This document shows positions 42,301-57,100 of a stretch of DNA of 64,000 bases, piece by piece. The translations under genes were made by a program, and so were the position numbers. How positions within the stretch are numbered: position 1 is the first letter of the stretch; every line of letters starts with the position of its first letter. The notes beneath the pieces were generated by a model that had not been told where the DNA came from, ran no database searches, and saw only the letters and a program-made list of their open reading frames with translations. The stretch covers positions 303,501 through 367,500 of the forward strand of contig JAODUP010000550.1 in the NCBI GenBank assembly GCA_025642065.1. The letters are read 5' to 3'. This DNA is from Paralvinella palmiformis (Eukaryota > Annelida > Polychaeta > Terebellida > Alvinellidae).

Positions 42301-43738
42301 ATCGGAGATGAATCATAGAGCCAAATGGTTTATATGGAAATAACAGTATAAAGTTGGTAATCAATTAAACAATCATATTTGCTTCAGCTGAAAATGAAGT
42401 TATTCAATTCATTATTTTCCAATATTAAGTATCCAGTATTTGTGAGGTATATTACTCATTTAACTTTATCTAATATTTACATATATGTCTTATGCTAATA
42501 AATATCTTTTCAAAAATTAAAAACATCTGAGAGACTTCCAACACTTTTAATATGAGTTAAAACTTTATTAAATACTTATAATGCTGTACCTAATGCTGAA
42601 AACATATCGAACACTCCTGAATGTATTACCATTTCTAATAAGTCAAATATTTGTAAATGCATCCAATGCTAACAGTATGTCAAATATATTGAAGTGTATT
42701 TAAGCGTCTCAGAATTTATAATGTTTAAAATGCTATAAATCTACCATCTGATTAGGATCATGTCTACATCTTACTGTATTCTGTTGTTCTCCATCTTTCT
42801 TCTTTTTCTTGATGTCTTCGCCTTTAGACTTGTACACCCAAAGTTCTGACTTCTCAACGCGACCGCGGAGATCATCGAGATCTGTCTTAATCTGCTTGTA
42901 ATTATCCACATCGGATTCGGATACTAAAAGCTGAACCTAGTTCAAACATACACAAAATACCTGTTTATAACAACCATTGTTAGGGAAAACAAATTATCAC
43001 CAAGGAATGTTCATTTCCTCTCTTTTCTTGTTCATATCAAAATATTAACAACATAATGCCAAATAATTGTTCATAAACAATCTATCAAACTGATTCACAT
43101 ATAATACCTATAAAACACTTGTACCTGCAATAATATGTACCTGCAGTGATTTCTACATGTGGCATGTAATGCAGGGAGTCCATTAATAAACATAACACTT
43201 TTAAGAAAAAATTAGATTTATTCGTATTTAACCAAAAACGTTCAAAATGTGTATCATCATTATATTTGGCAAACAAACATTGTTTAGCCCACCAAAATAT
43301 ATGTTCATGACATTACACAATAGAATGCATTTTTTAAACTTGTTGTGAAAGATTTACAAGCAAATCCACCATATCTGTGATTATATACAAAATATGACAT
43401 GTGATATCATTGGGCCAGTGGTTATGTTCTATCATGGTTACCACAGCTGAGAAAATATTATTTTCCAGGAGATTTCCAGGACGTTTCCAATACAAAATTA
43501 CCATTTTCCAGGACAAAATATACAAGATTTAAAGGTAATAAATCAAGATCTGTGCATATTTATTCAAGGTATGACAGATTATTGACATTTTTATTGTACA
43601 TCCTACTCCTGACCCTTTGTAGCTGTCTGATCCACACAGTTTTATTTATATTTTAACATGACATTTTGTAAAATTCAAGGACATTTCCAGGACCTGGAAA
43701 ATTAATTTGTTATTTTCCAGGTTATGTGGGAACCCTAT

Positions 43739-43780
<42 letters not shown>

Positions 43781-46700
43781 CTTTACCATGACTGCTTCCA
43801 TTAAACAACCAAATACATGTACCATCATATTAAGGGTGCATAGATAACAGAAGGTTTTCAGTGTACTTTGATTCTCATCGCTGTAACAGATGAAATTTAA
43901 TTAATCAATGTATTATAGTATCAACATGTTAACATTTCAACAATCGCAGAAATAGAGTTAGTATACCTGCTTGAAGGCTTGTAGCACTTCCTGTCTCTGA
44001 CTAAAATGTCTAAACAAGAGCTGAAGAGCACCAGACACTAATGGTGGATAGTTATGCATAACTAGATTCAGAAGCACTCTGAGAAATGTTCTGCCACCTT
44101 GTCCATCCAAGTCTAACTCCGTTGACTCAGCACTTTGAAAAAAAAAAAAAAACATAATTAAAGGTCAACTGACATTTTAGAATGTTCTCAGGCCTGCTAC
44201 TTTCTACACAGTTCATGAAAAATAGTCTATCAAAATGTATTAAATATATAAAACTAAATAATAAATACTCTTATTAATGTATGCGTCTACTTAAATTCAT
44301 TAACAGCTGCCAAACATCGCCTCAAGTAACCATTATTAATCAGAATTTATGAACACTGAACTGAACAAAGCTGGTACCGTTATTTGACATCTAAACTAAT
44401 CAGCACAGAACATTTCAAACACCAATATTAAAACAAAAGAACACACCTTCCCCCAAATATATCTTCAGCTTGAGCACCAATACTTTCTAAGTCTAATCCT
44501 GAAAAACAGAAAGAACAGCAATATAAACAGAATCTCGTAAAACCAGAAAAGCTTAACGTTTTCCATTCTTCTCACAACCGTTACCAATTATATATTATTG
44601 CAAATAAAATGTACTAAATGTGTTTACAGAAAGGAAATAGAATAAGCAGAGATGCTATTAAACTTGCAATAACAGTGACTAGTGTGTAGTAAGTGTGATT
44701 AAAGAAAATTAAAATATATTAACAAATGGTACTAACGTAAATATTAATATAAATGGTTTATTACACTAAAATATACTGAGACATAACAAGGCAGCAGGTA
44801 AATATATTGAATATGGTCATAAAAATAACAGCTGAATAACTAAAAAGACATCGAAATTAAAAATGATGTTTAACAATATTATGATAAAGCTTAGTTCGGT
44901 AACTAAAGCCTGCTATTTTCTATTGTACACTTGAAAGGCAGGATTATATCAATGTAAGCACATAATTATTAACTATGTAAAAAATTTATATATTTAAAAT
45001 ACAATACAAGAATAAAACTACAATCAATGATACATTTGAGAAATTTGTACAATGACAGCACATCAACAACAAAATTAAATATAATTATTAACCAAACAAT
45101 CAGCTAAAATATAATCTTATGCACTATTTCCGTCTGGTGAAAAGTTCAGATGTGTTCTATGTAAAACCAAATGAATCCAGAAAAGTTCCATAACTGATTC
45201 AGCATTGTGCTTTAATAATATGTAATTAAAATTTTTATTTTGTACGTAGGCACACAAATTCCCGCGCTTATAACTGCTGTTCCAGCAATGGGCTAATAAA
45301 CTATATCTTATTTTATCAGTTTATTTTCAATAATCATTCATAGTTCCTGTCTTAATGCTTCTTTATAATGGTTTGTTCATTTTAATTACATTATCAGCTC
45401 AACATTGTGAAAAACTATAAGTCGAGTTGTTTAGTAGCCTAAGTGCTACTAAAAACTAGGACACGTGGCTGATTGGACAACTGCCTAGAGAAATAAATCC
45501 CATAAATACGGGTACACACTGGATTCGAACCCACAGCCTGAAGGTTTGCAGCACAGTGCTCTAGCCACTGCAATATCAGAATGCTCTCATAAACGATGAT
45601 GGTCCATTTCTTTAAATTAAATTTTTCCGCATAAAGCCAGAAAACATCTGCAGGATGTAGTTCTAAAGAACAATACCAATCCATTCATTTTGGAAAAATG
45701 GGTTAGTTCATTAGTTGTGTCTGAAAAAAGACGGAGAACTCCTGAAATAAGATTTGAACAGAAGCATACCCCAGGGATACTTCAAAAGAATAGTCTACGT
45801 GCCAAATGTAAGAAAAGAATTTAGTTTTTAGTATTATAGCTAACTAACCATTTTAACTAACAGCTTTTAAAAGGATACCTCCCAGAACACTACAACAGGA
45901 AAACAAAAATGTCACACTACCTAATAAGGAATACACACTAACCACGTCATATATGAACTGGCATACATAACACAAACCTAGACACCACACTTAAAACAAC
46001 AGAAACCAGTTAACCTGATAATGAACCATCTTTGTTAAGGTCATAGCGTTTTTTGAAGCCACACAAAAGGCAAGCAATGCGATAATCCAAGCGCACATTA
46101 CACAGATACTGAAAATATAAAATCGTATACTGGACATTGAATGACGTGGTTCATCAAATGGCACAATAGCTAGTTACTGTTAAATGGTTTACAACGGTAT
46201 GACTGTATAACTGGAAGGGGTCATTGGAGAAGGATGAAGATGGTGATGATGTGCATAACTGGAATAAACCCAAAAGTGACTCGACAAGCAGCCAATCAGC
46301 TACAAGCTGCCTAAAGAAACGATAAAAATTTAAACGTTTGCTCAAAAATAGGCCATCATGGTAAGAAATCTTTGAGATGATATAAACGAAGTTACCTGAA
46401 ACATTTATGTACGAAATGAGTTCAGAATATTTTCACATTTTTCTCTGCACAAATGCTCAGATTTTAATATGAAAATAAAGCTCTGTTTCCAAAATGAATC
46501 CAGCTTTTGCATTTCTGATTGATTAAATAAGACGATTAATCGGCGATAATTCCAAACCAACCAGTGAAGTTTTATGACCATGTAATTGACTCGAGCTTTA
46601 TGCAAAGGCAGAACAACATCTTGCAGGGTTATTATCCGGAACATAGCTGGGTAGTTCAGGGCAAAGACATTACTTCAACGAGTTCTCAATGCCAAATTAT

Positions 46701-49700
46701 GTCAAAATCTGAATCGAAACCGATGTGTTAACTTTTACTGGTTGAATGCGAGCTATGGAGTTAATGAAGTGTATTCCAAGTCTGTCCAAAGCTAATTGCA
46801 AATTTCAAAGGATTTCCAGGGTATTTTTAGCCAAAATACAAGTCAAAGATTTCAAGAAGCTGTGTAAATCCTTTAACTTCCATGAATGCATTACTGATAT
46901 CAATAAAAAGATGAAATTCCTTGCTTTCATAAGTAGTTTTGAGAAACTATTCAATCAACTCAGGCCTCATAAAATTTATCAAGATTTAGGAGACTGGAAA
47001 ACGAAATTTGTAATCTTTCGAATTAAGATAATTATTTAGCAGAGAATAACTTTTTGAAATACAAGTACATAAACTACAAAGAAGAGATAATCTAGACCAA
47101 AGTATTAAACTTGAGTTTGCCCAACCCCCGTACTGGGTGCACCAATGATCTTGATTCTTTTCGAGGATATTGGCACAACAGAAGTTTTGTAATTATTAAT
47201 AATTATTATTATCATCAGTGTGTCTTATTGTTACAGAGTTCTCTATAGCATTGTTCATAATGGCTGGAGCTTCACATAACATGGCATAAATGTTGTATTG
47301 TTTCAAATAAAAGCCTGAACCATTGGTGTATCAAAAATATACAAAACCTCCACAAATTATCAGGTTAGATGCTTTTGACTAAAGTGTTCTAACACTGAAA
47401 AGTAGGCACACACACTTCCCATATCTACATCTACATATATTTTAACTTGATATCTAAATAGAAAAGTGAACATTTACCCTTATCCATGAGTTCTGATGTG
47501 AATGAGACAGGCATTGGCATATAAATCTTCAAAGATGCATGCATGTAACCAGCCATTCACACAGTTCCCACAGCCAAGGAAATATTATTTTTCAGGACTT
47601 ATCCCAGACAAAATTACCATTTTCCAGGACAAAGATTTAAAGGTAATAAATCAAGGTATGCATGAAAAGGCATATCCTATTTATTCAATGTATGATTGAT
47701 TATCGACATTTTTATAGTACAGCCTCCGCCTCACCTCTCCTAGCAGTCTGATCCACCCACTTTTATTTAAATTTTAACTAACATGGGAGATCAATATTAT
47801 GTACAGGCATTCTTTTTCTTCTACAATCGAAGTTTTCTTTACAGGCATAATATTTTTTCACAAGCTTTTTTTGTGTTCTAAGTGGATTTTTTCAAAGGCA
47901 GTATATTTCCCAGGACATTTCCCGATTTCTTTAATTCAAGGACATTTCCTGGACCTGGAAAATAAATTTGTTATTTTCAAGGTTGATGGGAACCCTGATT
48001 CAAGCAAAATCAGGTATACAATGACCAGTGTTAGAAATAAGAGGCCCGGTGCCTGGGACTGACAATTCTCAACTCAGGTTTGCATCTTTCTATATTTGCC
48101 GGCCCAGTGGACGTGCTGATATTCAACCTATTCTACGTTTCGCACAGCAAATAAAATGGTTAAAGTAATAAGAAACAATCATTTATTCAAAGAACGAATG
48201 CAGACTTTTATATGTCATTTTCAACATGTGTTTTGCTGCCAATGTAGGCAAAAGTGAACTTGAGTCTCATCATGTGTGCGGATAAGTCATTGTCTTTATG
48301 TTTTAAACATGCTCTTGTTGACATATGAAGCATTGGTACGACGGTGGTTATTGGCCAAATATCAGTGGAATCTCCTTTTTCAACCAACCTGAAATCTTTT
48401 TACATACATGGCTCTGATAGTTACCTGGGGAAATTTAAATCTCACACTCTTGCACAGCAATCTATCGGCAACATGTTACATCATTATTTGGGGATTGAAC
48501 CTCACAAAAGGAAGCAAAGAATTGAACCCATAGTAACAAATAAAGTATATGATGCCACCAAAAGGAAAAGAAAAATAGTTCCCTCATGGAAAGCTGAATT
48601 TTCATAGCTTCTGGTCAATGAAGAGGTAAGCTTAAATATTTCAGATCTACCAATATTATTGATTCATCATGCACAACATTCAGGCTTTGCTAAATTAGAT
48701 ATCATTCACCAAACTACACCTGAAATGATCCCATGAATTTATTGGATAGGGCAAAACTGATTAGGCATTGGGAACTGGCTAACACATTTCAGAAAGGCCT
48801 CTAATGAATGTGGATTTTCACAGACGAAAATCACTAAGTCTCAGTATCGCAACAAACTGACATCGACCACAATGATGATGATGATGATGCTGATGGCAAT
48901 TCAGCTGCACTCCGCTAACATTTCTGGCTTTGATGCTAAGCAGGTAAATTCACCAGTGGAACCTACACCACTACAGAAGGACCAACTTCATGGAGGCATG
49001 TAGGCAAAGGGCTATGCCTGAGACCCAGGAAATAGAAGATGCATTGAAGGCAGCAGCGGATAGTCAGGCAGACGATGCTGATGAGGCAGTGATCACAATT
49101 GGCTCAGCTCCATGCTCTGATTGTGATTCAGATTTTTCTGATCTAGAGGAATCCGATCCTCCCAGTGAATGAACAGTTCAAAGAATATTTAGTTTTATGT
49201 TGAAATAAAGATGGATGTTTAATAACTAAATCATGAGTTGCTTTGTATTTCACATGGTGAAAATAAGCTTAGGACTATTTCATTGTTTTTCTTGACCTCG
49301 CCACACCTACATTTGCAAACCCATTTCCATTGACAATTATTCACCCCATCATGCATAAATGATAAACTATTATGCCCTCTTGCCCCAGTACTAGTATTTT
49401 TAGCCTATACATTACTCCCAACTATTTTTATGCACATCCAGCTTGCTTTACAGTTTCTGGGCTGCTATTTTCTTGCAGCACCTGGGCCGGCAACGTTTCA
49501 TCAAGGCTGCCAACTTTTAGGACTTGCCAGCCCTGGTGTCTGATGATTTTTTGAGGGAATTTTCGACGATACTGACAATGACTATGTGTAATTGATCTCA
49601 TTTACATTTTTACTATAATATATCCAATAAATTGATCCTAATACTGATGATATTAACTTAAATAAGTTAATACAGATAAAAATAAATATCATTGATTGAA

Positions 49701-50327
49701 CAATATACAAATGAATTTAAGTCAATTCAACATACCCCACATACTTTTTCATGACAACAAAGATCTGATCAGGCTGACTGAATTTGATCATTTTTATAAT
49801 TGGTTTCCAGATTGAAGAAATGGATTGTTGTCAGTATCATTATCTGGGACTGGCTGGTATTTCAGTGGGTCCACAGCAGACAAGGGGTCAATTCAATTCT
49901 GGAATTGGTGGTCAATTCCAATTCCAATATTGATTATTTAAATAAAATGGAATTGAGAAATTTTGAATTGGAATTGAGAAATTTTGAATTGGAATTGAAG
50001 TTTCATACAAACAAATTTAATCCAGAAATTAATTTACCATTTTTACAATGTGTTAGCAATATACTGGAACCATAATGATCCAGAACTTCCTTTGTTTTTT
50101 GGGGGGAGAATCCCCAGGCTGTTGCTTATTTAGCACAGCCTCTATATTGGAGTGGTTGAGAAATCTCCTCCCCCACCACTCACAGGGGAGCAGTATGGAA
50201 AGATGGAGCCGAAATACCCTGAGGGTGGTCACTGCCAGAGTGTTTTACATCCTCAGGGGTCTGTAACGTCCCCGGTTATTTTTATTTTCAGTGGTCAGCC
50301 ACCCACGATAACTCCAGAACTTTGGTT

Positions 50328-50375
<48 letters not shown>

Positions 50376-50897
50376 TACATACCCCAAGTGAGCATTTAAC
50401 CAATTAAAATGATCTGGATACCGTGAGCTCCACCCCCAACACTGTGACACCACCACATAGCATACCTGTAATCTATATAGAGATATTGCTATTTAGGAAT
50501 TAATTAATTTATCATCTCATCGGGAATGCCAATCTGGAGCAAAATCTTTCCCCTCCTTTCCTAAAACTGTGACTACTATAGCCTGTCCCCAGACCTAACT
50601 GTTTTAATAACCATTTGAAATCTTTTGTAATATGTCATTGGTTTAGTACGGAACTAGAACATTGGTTTCAAGGCTTCTACTGGACAGTGGAATATAAACA
50701 CATCTTTGATGATTACAAAATATACTTTTATATGGGGATTCACACAAGACTATGATCCACCACTTGATATAATCAAAATATCTCTTTAGCTAAAAGCGGC
50801 TTGTGGTTAGGCTTGCACCATTTTTTTACCAGATTAACATTTACATGTGGTGTTACCAATATACTGGAACCAAATTGATCCAGAACAATGCTTCCTT

Positions 50898-50949
<52 letters not shown>

Positions 50950-53900
50950 TATGCACACTGACTGTGGCACCCCACATGAGCATTTAACCAATTAAAATGG
51001 TCAGGATACCATTGGCTCCGCCCCCAACACGGTGACACCACCACATAGCATGCATGTAATCTATATAGAGATATTGCTATTTAGGAATTTACCCCCATTC
51101 AATGTTTAGAACAGGCAAAAAATAAATAAACCCACAAATTAATTTACTATTTAATTATTTAATTCAGAAATATTTCTTCCAAAACAATCCTATTTGGAAT
51201 ATAAACTACTCGGAGTAGGTATTCCAAGTAGGTACTCGGCGTACCTACTCATGGTAATAAGTATTAGGCAAAAAAAGAGGCAGAAAAAACAGAATAGGAA
51301 AATTTGGAATTGGAATTGATAAATTTCAGGTGGAATTAGAATTGACCAAATGGAATTGACTCCATGTCTGGTCCACACGACTTGAAAATAAAATAAAGAA
51401 GACCAAGTTGTAGGCTTTATTTGTGGCCAGAACACAGCTGGGGGGGCGGGTGATGAGTTCAAGTGGGGATGTCCGACCCCCCTCCAGTCAAAATGTTTGG
51501 AGAAAAACAACAAGAGGTGACAAGAATGGGAGAATAGATGATATACCCTTATAAACCAGTGTTTTATTGCAGAAGGAGCTTAATTTCAAAGTATAAAAGT
51601 CACCAGAATACAATTACACGATCAATTGTGATAAAATAAGCAACTAAAAATACGGACAATCTACCCTTTCCCTAAAAAGGAGATTTGTCAAAAAAAAAGG
51701 AGGAAATAAAGTAGATCTAGCAGAATCATGAAATTAAGGAGACGTGGACACACTGTATTTTAACTTATTGTTTGGGTGTTAAATGAACATTTTGAAGTTT
51801 ACTACTGAGTATGTTGCAGAAGCACCCTAAATGTCTGGAAGGATATCAACCATCTTCCAGAAAACAATGCCACTACCTAATGCAAATCAAGTTATTTACG
51901 TGAAGCAGACGAATCACTGTTAGTGTTAGTAGTTCATTAATAAAAAGAATCATTACACTGCAAAAAGAACTTAAATAAAAAGGATGCATCAACATGCAAA
52001 TGTTGGCGATTAGCATAAATTAACAAGAACATATCATTACAAGCAATGGTTTGAGTATCAGGTGTGGAAACGTGCCTGGTCTGGGTTATTGTCAAAACAT
52101 GCAGCAGGACAGCAGCATTAAGCAAGAAGCTGGAAAATGGTGACATGGCACATGTCTGAAAGGTAAGTGGCCAGATGAGTGCTTCATCATGTCGAGGATA
52201 GTTACCATCTGTTGTCTTTGTAGAATTATTTTCATCAAATTCTCGCTTGAAGATCGACAGCAGACATGAGATACGGTAGTCTAGTCTGACATTGAGGATA
52301 AACTGTTGTGCAGGAAAAGAAGAATATCATACAGAAAAGCTTCACTCAACTGATCAAAAATAAATAAATAAAGGTGCAAACATTCATTTGAATGTACGTC
52401 TCAAGTGGTAGTGGCCGCCATTAAGACTGTAGCTGCAGATACAATGAATAAAAACCTAAACAACTTCTAAATATGAATAAAAATATTCATCATACAAAAT
52501 ACAGATTCTGATTCCATAAAAACAGAAAGCTGTGAATCAGTGGCGCAGGTACACATAGGAAATCAGAAAAAAGTAAACAATCAGAGAAAATTATAAATAA
52601 ACGTAATACACTGCAAATGCCAAGTACGAGGTACCTGAAGAAGAAACAGCTTCAGGTGTTAATTTATGTTCAAAACGTCTTAAATGAAAAATTAGGCTGA
52701 AAATAATGTTTTGAATTAATAGTCACAGAATCTGAATTAAAAATTGAACATTATTTGCATCAACATATTCTATGTATTATTCAGTGGAATTAAGAAATAA
52801 GTTTAGAATTTACTGATCAAACACCAAATAACTAGAATATATTATTTTGCAAACATTTTCATAAGCTGATCATATTATATTACTGAATTAACAGACATAG
52901 AAGCTAAATAACTTAATTAATAATATGACACTATCTCAATTAACATATTCCCCATATAGTTCTGCAGAAAGAAAATAAATAATTAGAAACTGCATGTTGA
53001 ACTCTTGCTCTTTTAATTCACAGAATGTTACATATTAAGGATGGGCATGTTAGAACCAGTAAACAGTCATAACTGGCGATTTTGTCATTTAAATTAAAAG
53101 CACAAATCACGGGGCTTCTCACCGTTGTCAAAACAAACAAATATATGTGCCATTTATTGAGGTGGTCAAATTGAATTCAAATTAACCCGCTTTGATGCAA
53201 GCAGACACAAATATTTGTAAGCTTGAAAATTTTGGACTGAGGCTGGAGTTCCTCCATTTCAGGTGGTAGATGATTTGTGTTTGAAAAGAAAAATGACACG
53301 ATCATAAACGTTCAATCTAGTCATAAATTTAGTACACTTTCAATACAGAATCTGCCTTCTGAAACATGCACAACTTGGATATGATCAGCTAACATTTGTT
53401 ATCAGACATGAAATATTACAATCACACAAGATAATATAATAAATACCTGAAGAATTTCAATTATTTTCAGTTTAGTTTCCATAATCAGACTATCTTCAGC
53501 AGCGGTGTTTGTTATGGATGAGGCCTTTCCCTGTTTGACGACCTCGGCCATGGATACAGGCTTCTGTATTGTATTATTATTGTCACTGGCTGCTCCTAAC
53601 ATCATCCCACTAAGCGACCGTAACATGCCACCACGTCCTGGAATATTAAATCAAACTACAATTACTGTGTGTGCTTATTCACCTATTCTTTTTCACTTCA
53701 CAGCTTGAACACTGAGTGCCAAATTATATCGTTGATTATAATTTATCAATAAATACATTTATCCTAACTATAACAAAACATTTGGATATTGAAAATTATA
53801 ATGATGATGATGATGATGGGACCATTGCGATCAGTGTTGGTGTAAATTATAAGTAAATTACGGTGAGTGACAACATTGATCACTGGAAGAAAAGGTAAAC

Positions 53901-54103
53901 ATGATATGAAGTGAGGAGAAAAGAATAAGAGAAAGAAATATTGAAAAGGTGTAGCTCTGATGGAGACATCTCCCAAACATGGGTAACACAAGTGTTCGAA
54001 GCCGGATCCCAAATGTCTGTAGCATAGTACTCCATCAATCAAAATGTTAGATTTGAAAATAACATACATACACACACACATAGACAAACAGGCAGACAGA
54101 CAG

Positions 54104-54141
<38 letters not shown>

Positions 54142-57100
54142 ATAAACAAATTAGAGTTGTCTAAATCATGCCATATAATTTCAGATTAACTGTGCAAATT
54201 CAAATGGACTTTTAATAAAAAGGTCAAATAAAACAGACACAAGCACTACCCTTTAAATCATCTGGCTTTTATAAGAAAGAGATTTGCAAGCACAACAAAA
54301 CCAATAAAGAAGGTAACATCTAAAATGACCATTGGTTCTGAATTAAACATTATTGAGCAGTAATTTCAGAAATACACATTTTGCATCAGCAATAATTATG
54401 CTGCCTATGCATGACAAATATATTCCAGAACAAAAAAAAGTGTATAACACAAAAACACATACAGACTGATAAACAGAAAACATTGTGATACACAATATTA
54501 TATACACCATCGCTGTGATACACAACACGATATACACTACACAACAGTACGTCGCTTTATATCAACCTGTGGCCTTGTCTTCTGTTTTGCAGCAAATCAC
54601 AAGGAAGCAGAGACGTAAATACAGATGTGGCAGAATAATAGACAACTATGAAATTGTTCGGCGAGACTCTTATGGAATACCGAGTTAATTATCAAACTTG
54701 TGCAACATCAAGTATAATCGAATCTCAATTAACTAAACTGCTAGCAGGACAAGATTAAAATCTGGTTCATTTTCAATTCAGATAATCGATTTCTCTCCAA
54801 ATCTGAGTAGTACTTAAAGGAAAACTTTGTGATCTAGTTAACTAAATTTGAACGAATCAAACCCCAGATAACTTCTCGAATTGATGGGCAATTCCAATTC
54901 CAGAATTGGAACTTCTTTATTTAAAAAATGGAATTTATAATTTGGAATTGAAGTTTGCTACAAAAACATTAAATCCACAAATTAATTTACCATTTAATTT
55001 TTTAATTCAGAAATATTTCCTCGATGACAATCCTACTTGGAATATAAACTATTTGGAGTACGTATTCTAAGTAGGTATTCAGAGTACTTACTCATTGTAA
55101 TAACTGGAATTGACAAAATGGAATTGACCCCATGTTTGCCTGCGAGTTCACTATAATAGTTCCAATGATATGAAACTCGGCTAACAGGTTTCGTTAAATT
55201 AAGACATGATATGGAACGTGCTTTAACAAATAACAATTTACGTCACGTTTAACTCCCCCCCCTTATATTATGCTAACCTGCTATTCCGTTCATTTTGGCA
55301 CAGATAACGGCATCCGATACGCAATCCAGAATACTTAGTAACGTTTTAGTCAATCGAAGCAGGTCACTAAAACTGTAGAATCCAAAATATATCAGATGTC
55401 TGGCTAGCTTCACAACCTGGATAGTTATAAACATAAAGTCATATATCATTCTCTATGTTAAGACTGATACCCAAAAAACAAAGCGGTGGTTTATAATTGA
55501 TCGCATATGTTATTATCACAGAGCACACATCGGCATTCTAAAGGTTGAAATCGATATTTACTTTTCAATAACACCTTCTCTGATATTTGCACAAGCTACT
55601 ACAGTTAGCTCAGCAAAAATTATAAAAAGGCCCTAATCTGGCTCATTAAGTCACTATGAAATGGTAATTAACTATTGTTAGTTCAATTTATATTAAGAGA
55701 AGAAATATCCATGTTATACACTAAGAAATGGGCAATTAATCAGTGTCAGGTCAGTGTAAATTACAAAGAGAAAAGAATTACTTCATCATAAACTAACAAA
55801 ATGGTAGATATACCAAACGATAAGATTTAAACAACACACCATACGGACCGTGCTAAGAAAGCATTTACCTCGTATGTGAGTTTGTTCTGTTCTTTGTCAC
55901 CGAAGGACAAAGAATGACTGACGACATTACAGAGATAGTCCTCCACAAATAGAATGGTATTCGTAAATTTGTACTTTACGGCTTCTTTCTGCGGATCTTT
56001 TGATTTGTTAGACTCGTAGCTGAAAAGTATGGAAAGTATACCGTTAACTAATAACGAATTACATAATTTACACGAACACTATGGCATCATAAAACCAGTA
56101 ATAACATTTAAAAACCGGAATGGCTTAAAGATAAATGAGGTTGAATTAGCCGAACTTAGCACAGAAGTTACACCCTGTAGTTGTGCTATACCAAAGCACT
56201 GTGTGTGTGTGTGTGTGTGTGTGTACATTAGTGCATGCACACTTGATAAGTATCCTTTGAGCCACTCAAGCTCTCCGCTGACATTAACTGCGGAATATGA
56301 ATAAGTAAATAAATAATGGTAAAAAAACACACCTTGAACATGCTACAATCAAGGCATATAAATTGGGCTGGGGGGGGGGGGGAGAGGAACTTAATACATA
56401 CTTTAGACATGATATCTATGATGATAACGGGCACGGGAATATAAACTTAATAATCAAACATAATGCTGGAATATAATACAAAAACGCAGGCGTATTAATC
56501 AATAATGGTTACGCCATACTTCTCACGGATTACTGTCAACGTTATACAACAACTCGTTCTCTCGATTAATCCAATGGAAAAATTCTTCATACTGGCAAGC
56601 CGGAACAAACAAATGATGGGACGTCGGCATTTATGTACAGCAAGGAATGAAGTAAATCTAAGGACAATTTAACCTTGGTCCAAAGGACATGTTTATACAA
56701 ATGTGAATCTATTTTTTGAAAAGGAAATCATAATGGCGCGTATCTAAAAGAAGCCACTTGCGACTATCTATGTGACTCATCTTAAACAAATTATAATAGA
56801 AGAAATCATTCACTGACACACAGAAAACTGAAAACAAACCACTCTTCTTCATTATCATGCCAATGTGTAATTAGTATAAAATAAGTATGTTCAATATTTA
56901 TCAAGTAGGAAAGACTGTAAATGTATACACAGAGCTAAATGTATATATATGTGTGTTCGTGCATATGTGTGTGTATGTGTGTGTTTGTGTGAGTGAAACA
57001 TTAATCAAGAGCAAAATGCAAAATGCATACAGCCTTTTCTTCAGTATTTCTTCATATCTGTAAAAGGCAAATACAGACACTGTCCAATTTCAGATAAAGT

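Larger units (their letters stand above)
49877..51370. mobile_element. hAT-like non-autonomous element (1.5 kb, composite)
   Basis: Left end CAGACAAGGGGTCAATTC; right end, inverted, CAGACATGGAGTCAATTCC. Flanks are gtccacag (49869-49876) and gtccacac (51371-51378), an imperfect 8-bp target duplication typical of hAT. The interior holds an internal duplication and an inserted repeat (50098-50310). A related shorter element is at 54880-55141. Confidence 0.72.
46110..52200. other. Intron separating the two versions of exon 12
   Basis: About 6.1 kb holding a family B element, a coding-like remnant and the composite hAT-like element. No third copy of exon 12 was noticed. Confidence 0.55.

Noticed and set aside
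45439..45684. Minus-strand ORF containing [12 protein letters not shown]
   Set aside because: It overlaps the tRNA-like head of a family 2 SINE, and such ORFs are common translations of SINEs.
46405..47039. ORFs on both strands between exon 12b and the family B element
   Set aside because: They show partial similarity to the ccagga-type repeat wording and no domain; more likely decayed repeat than gene.
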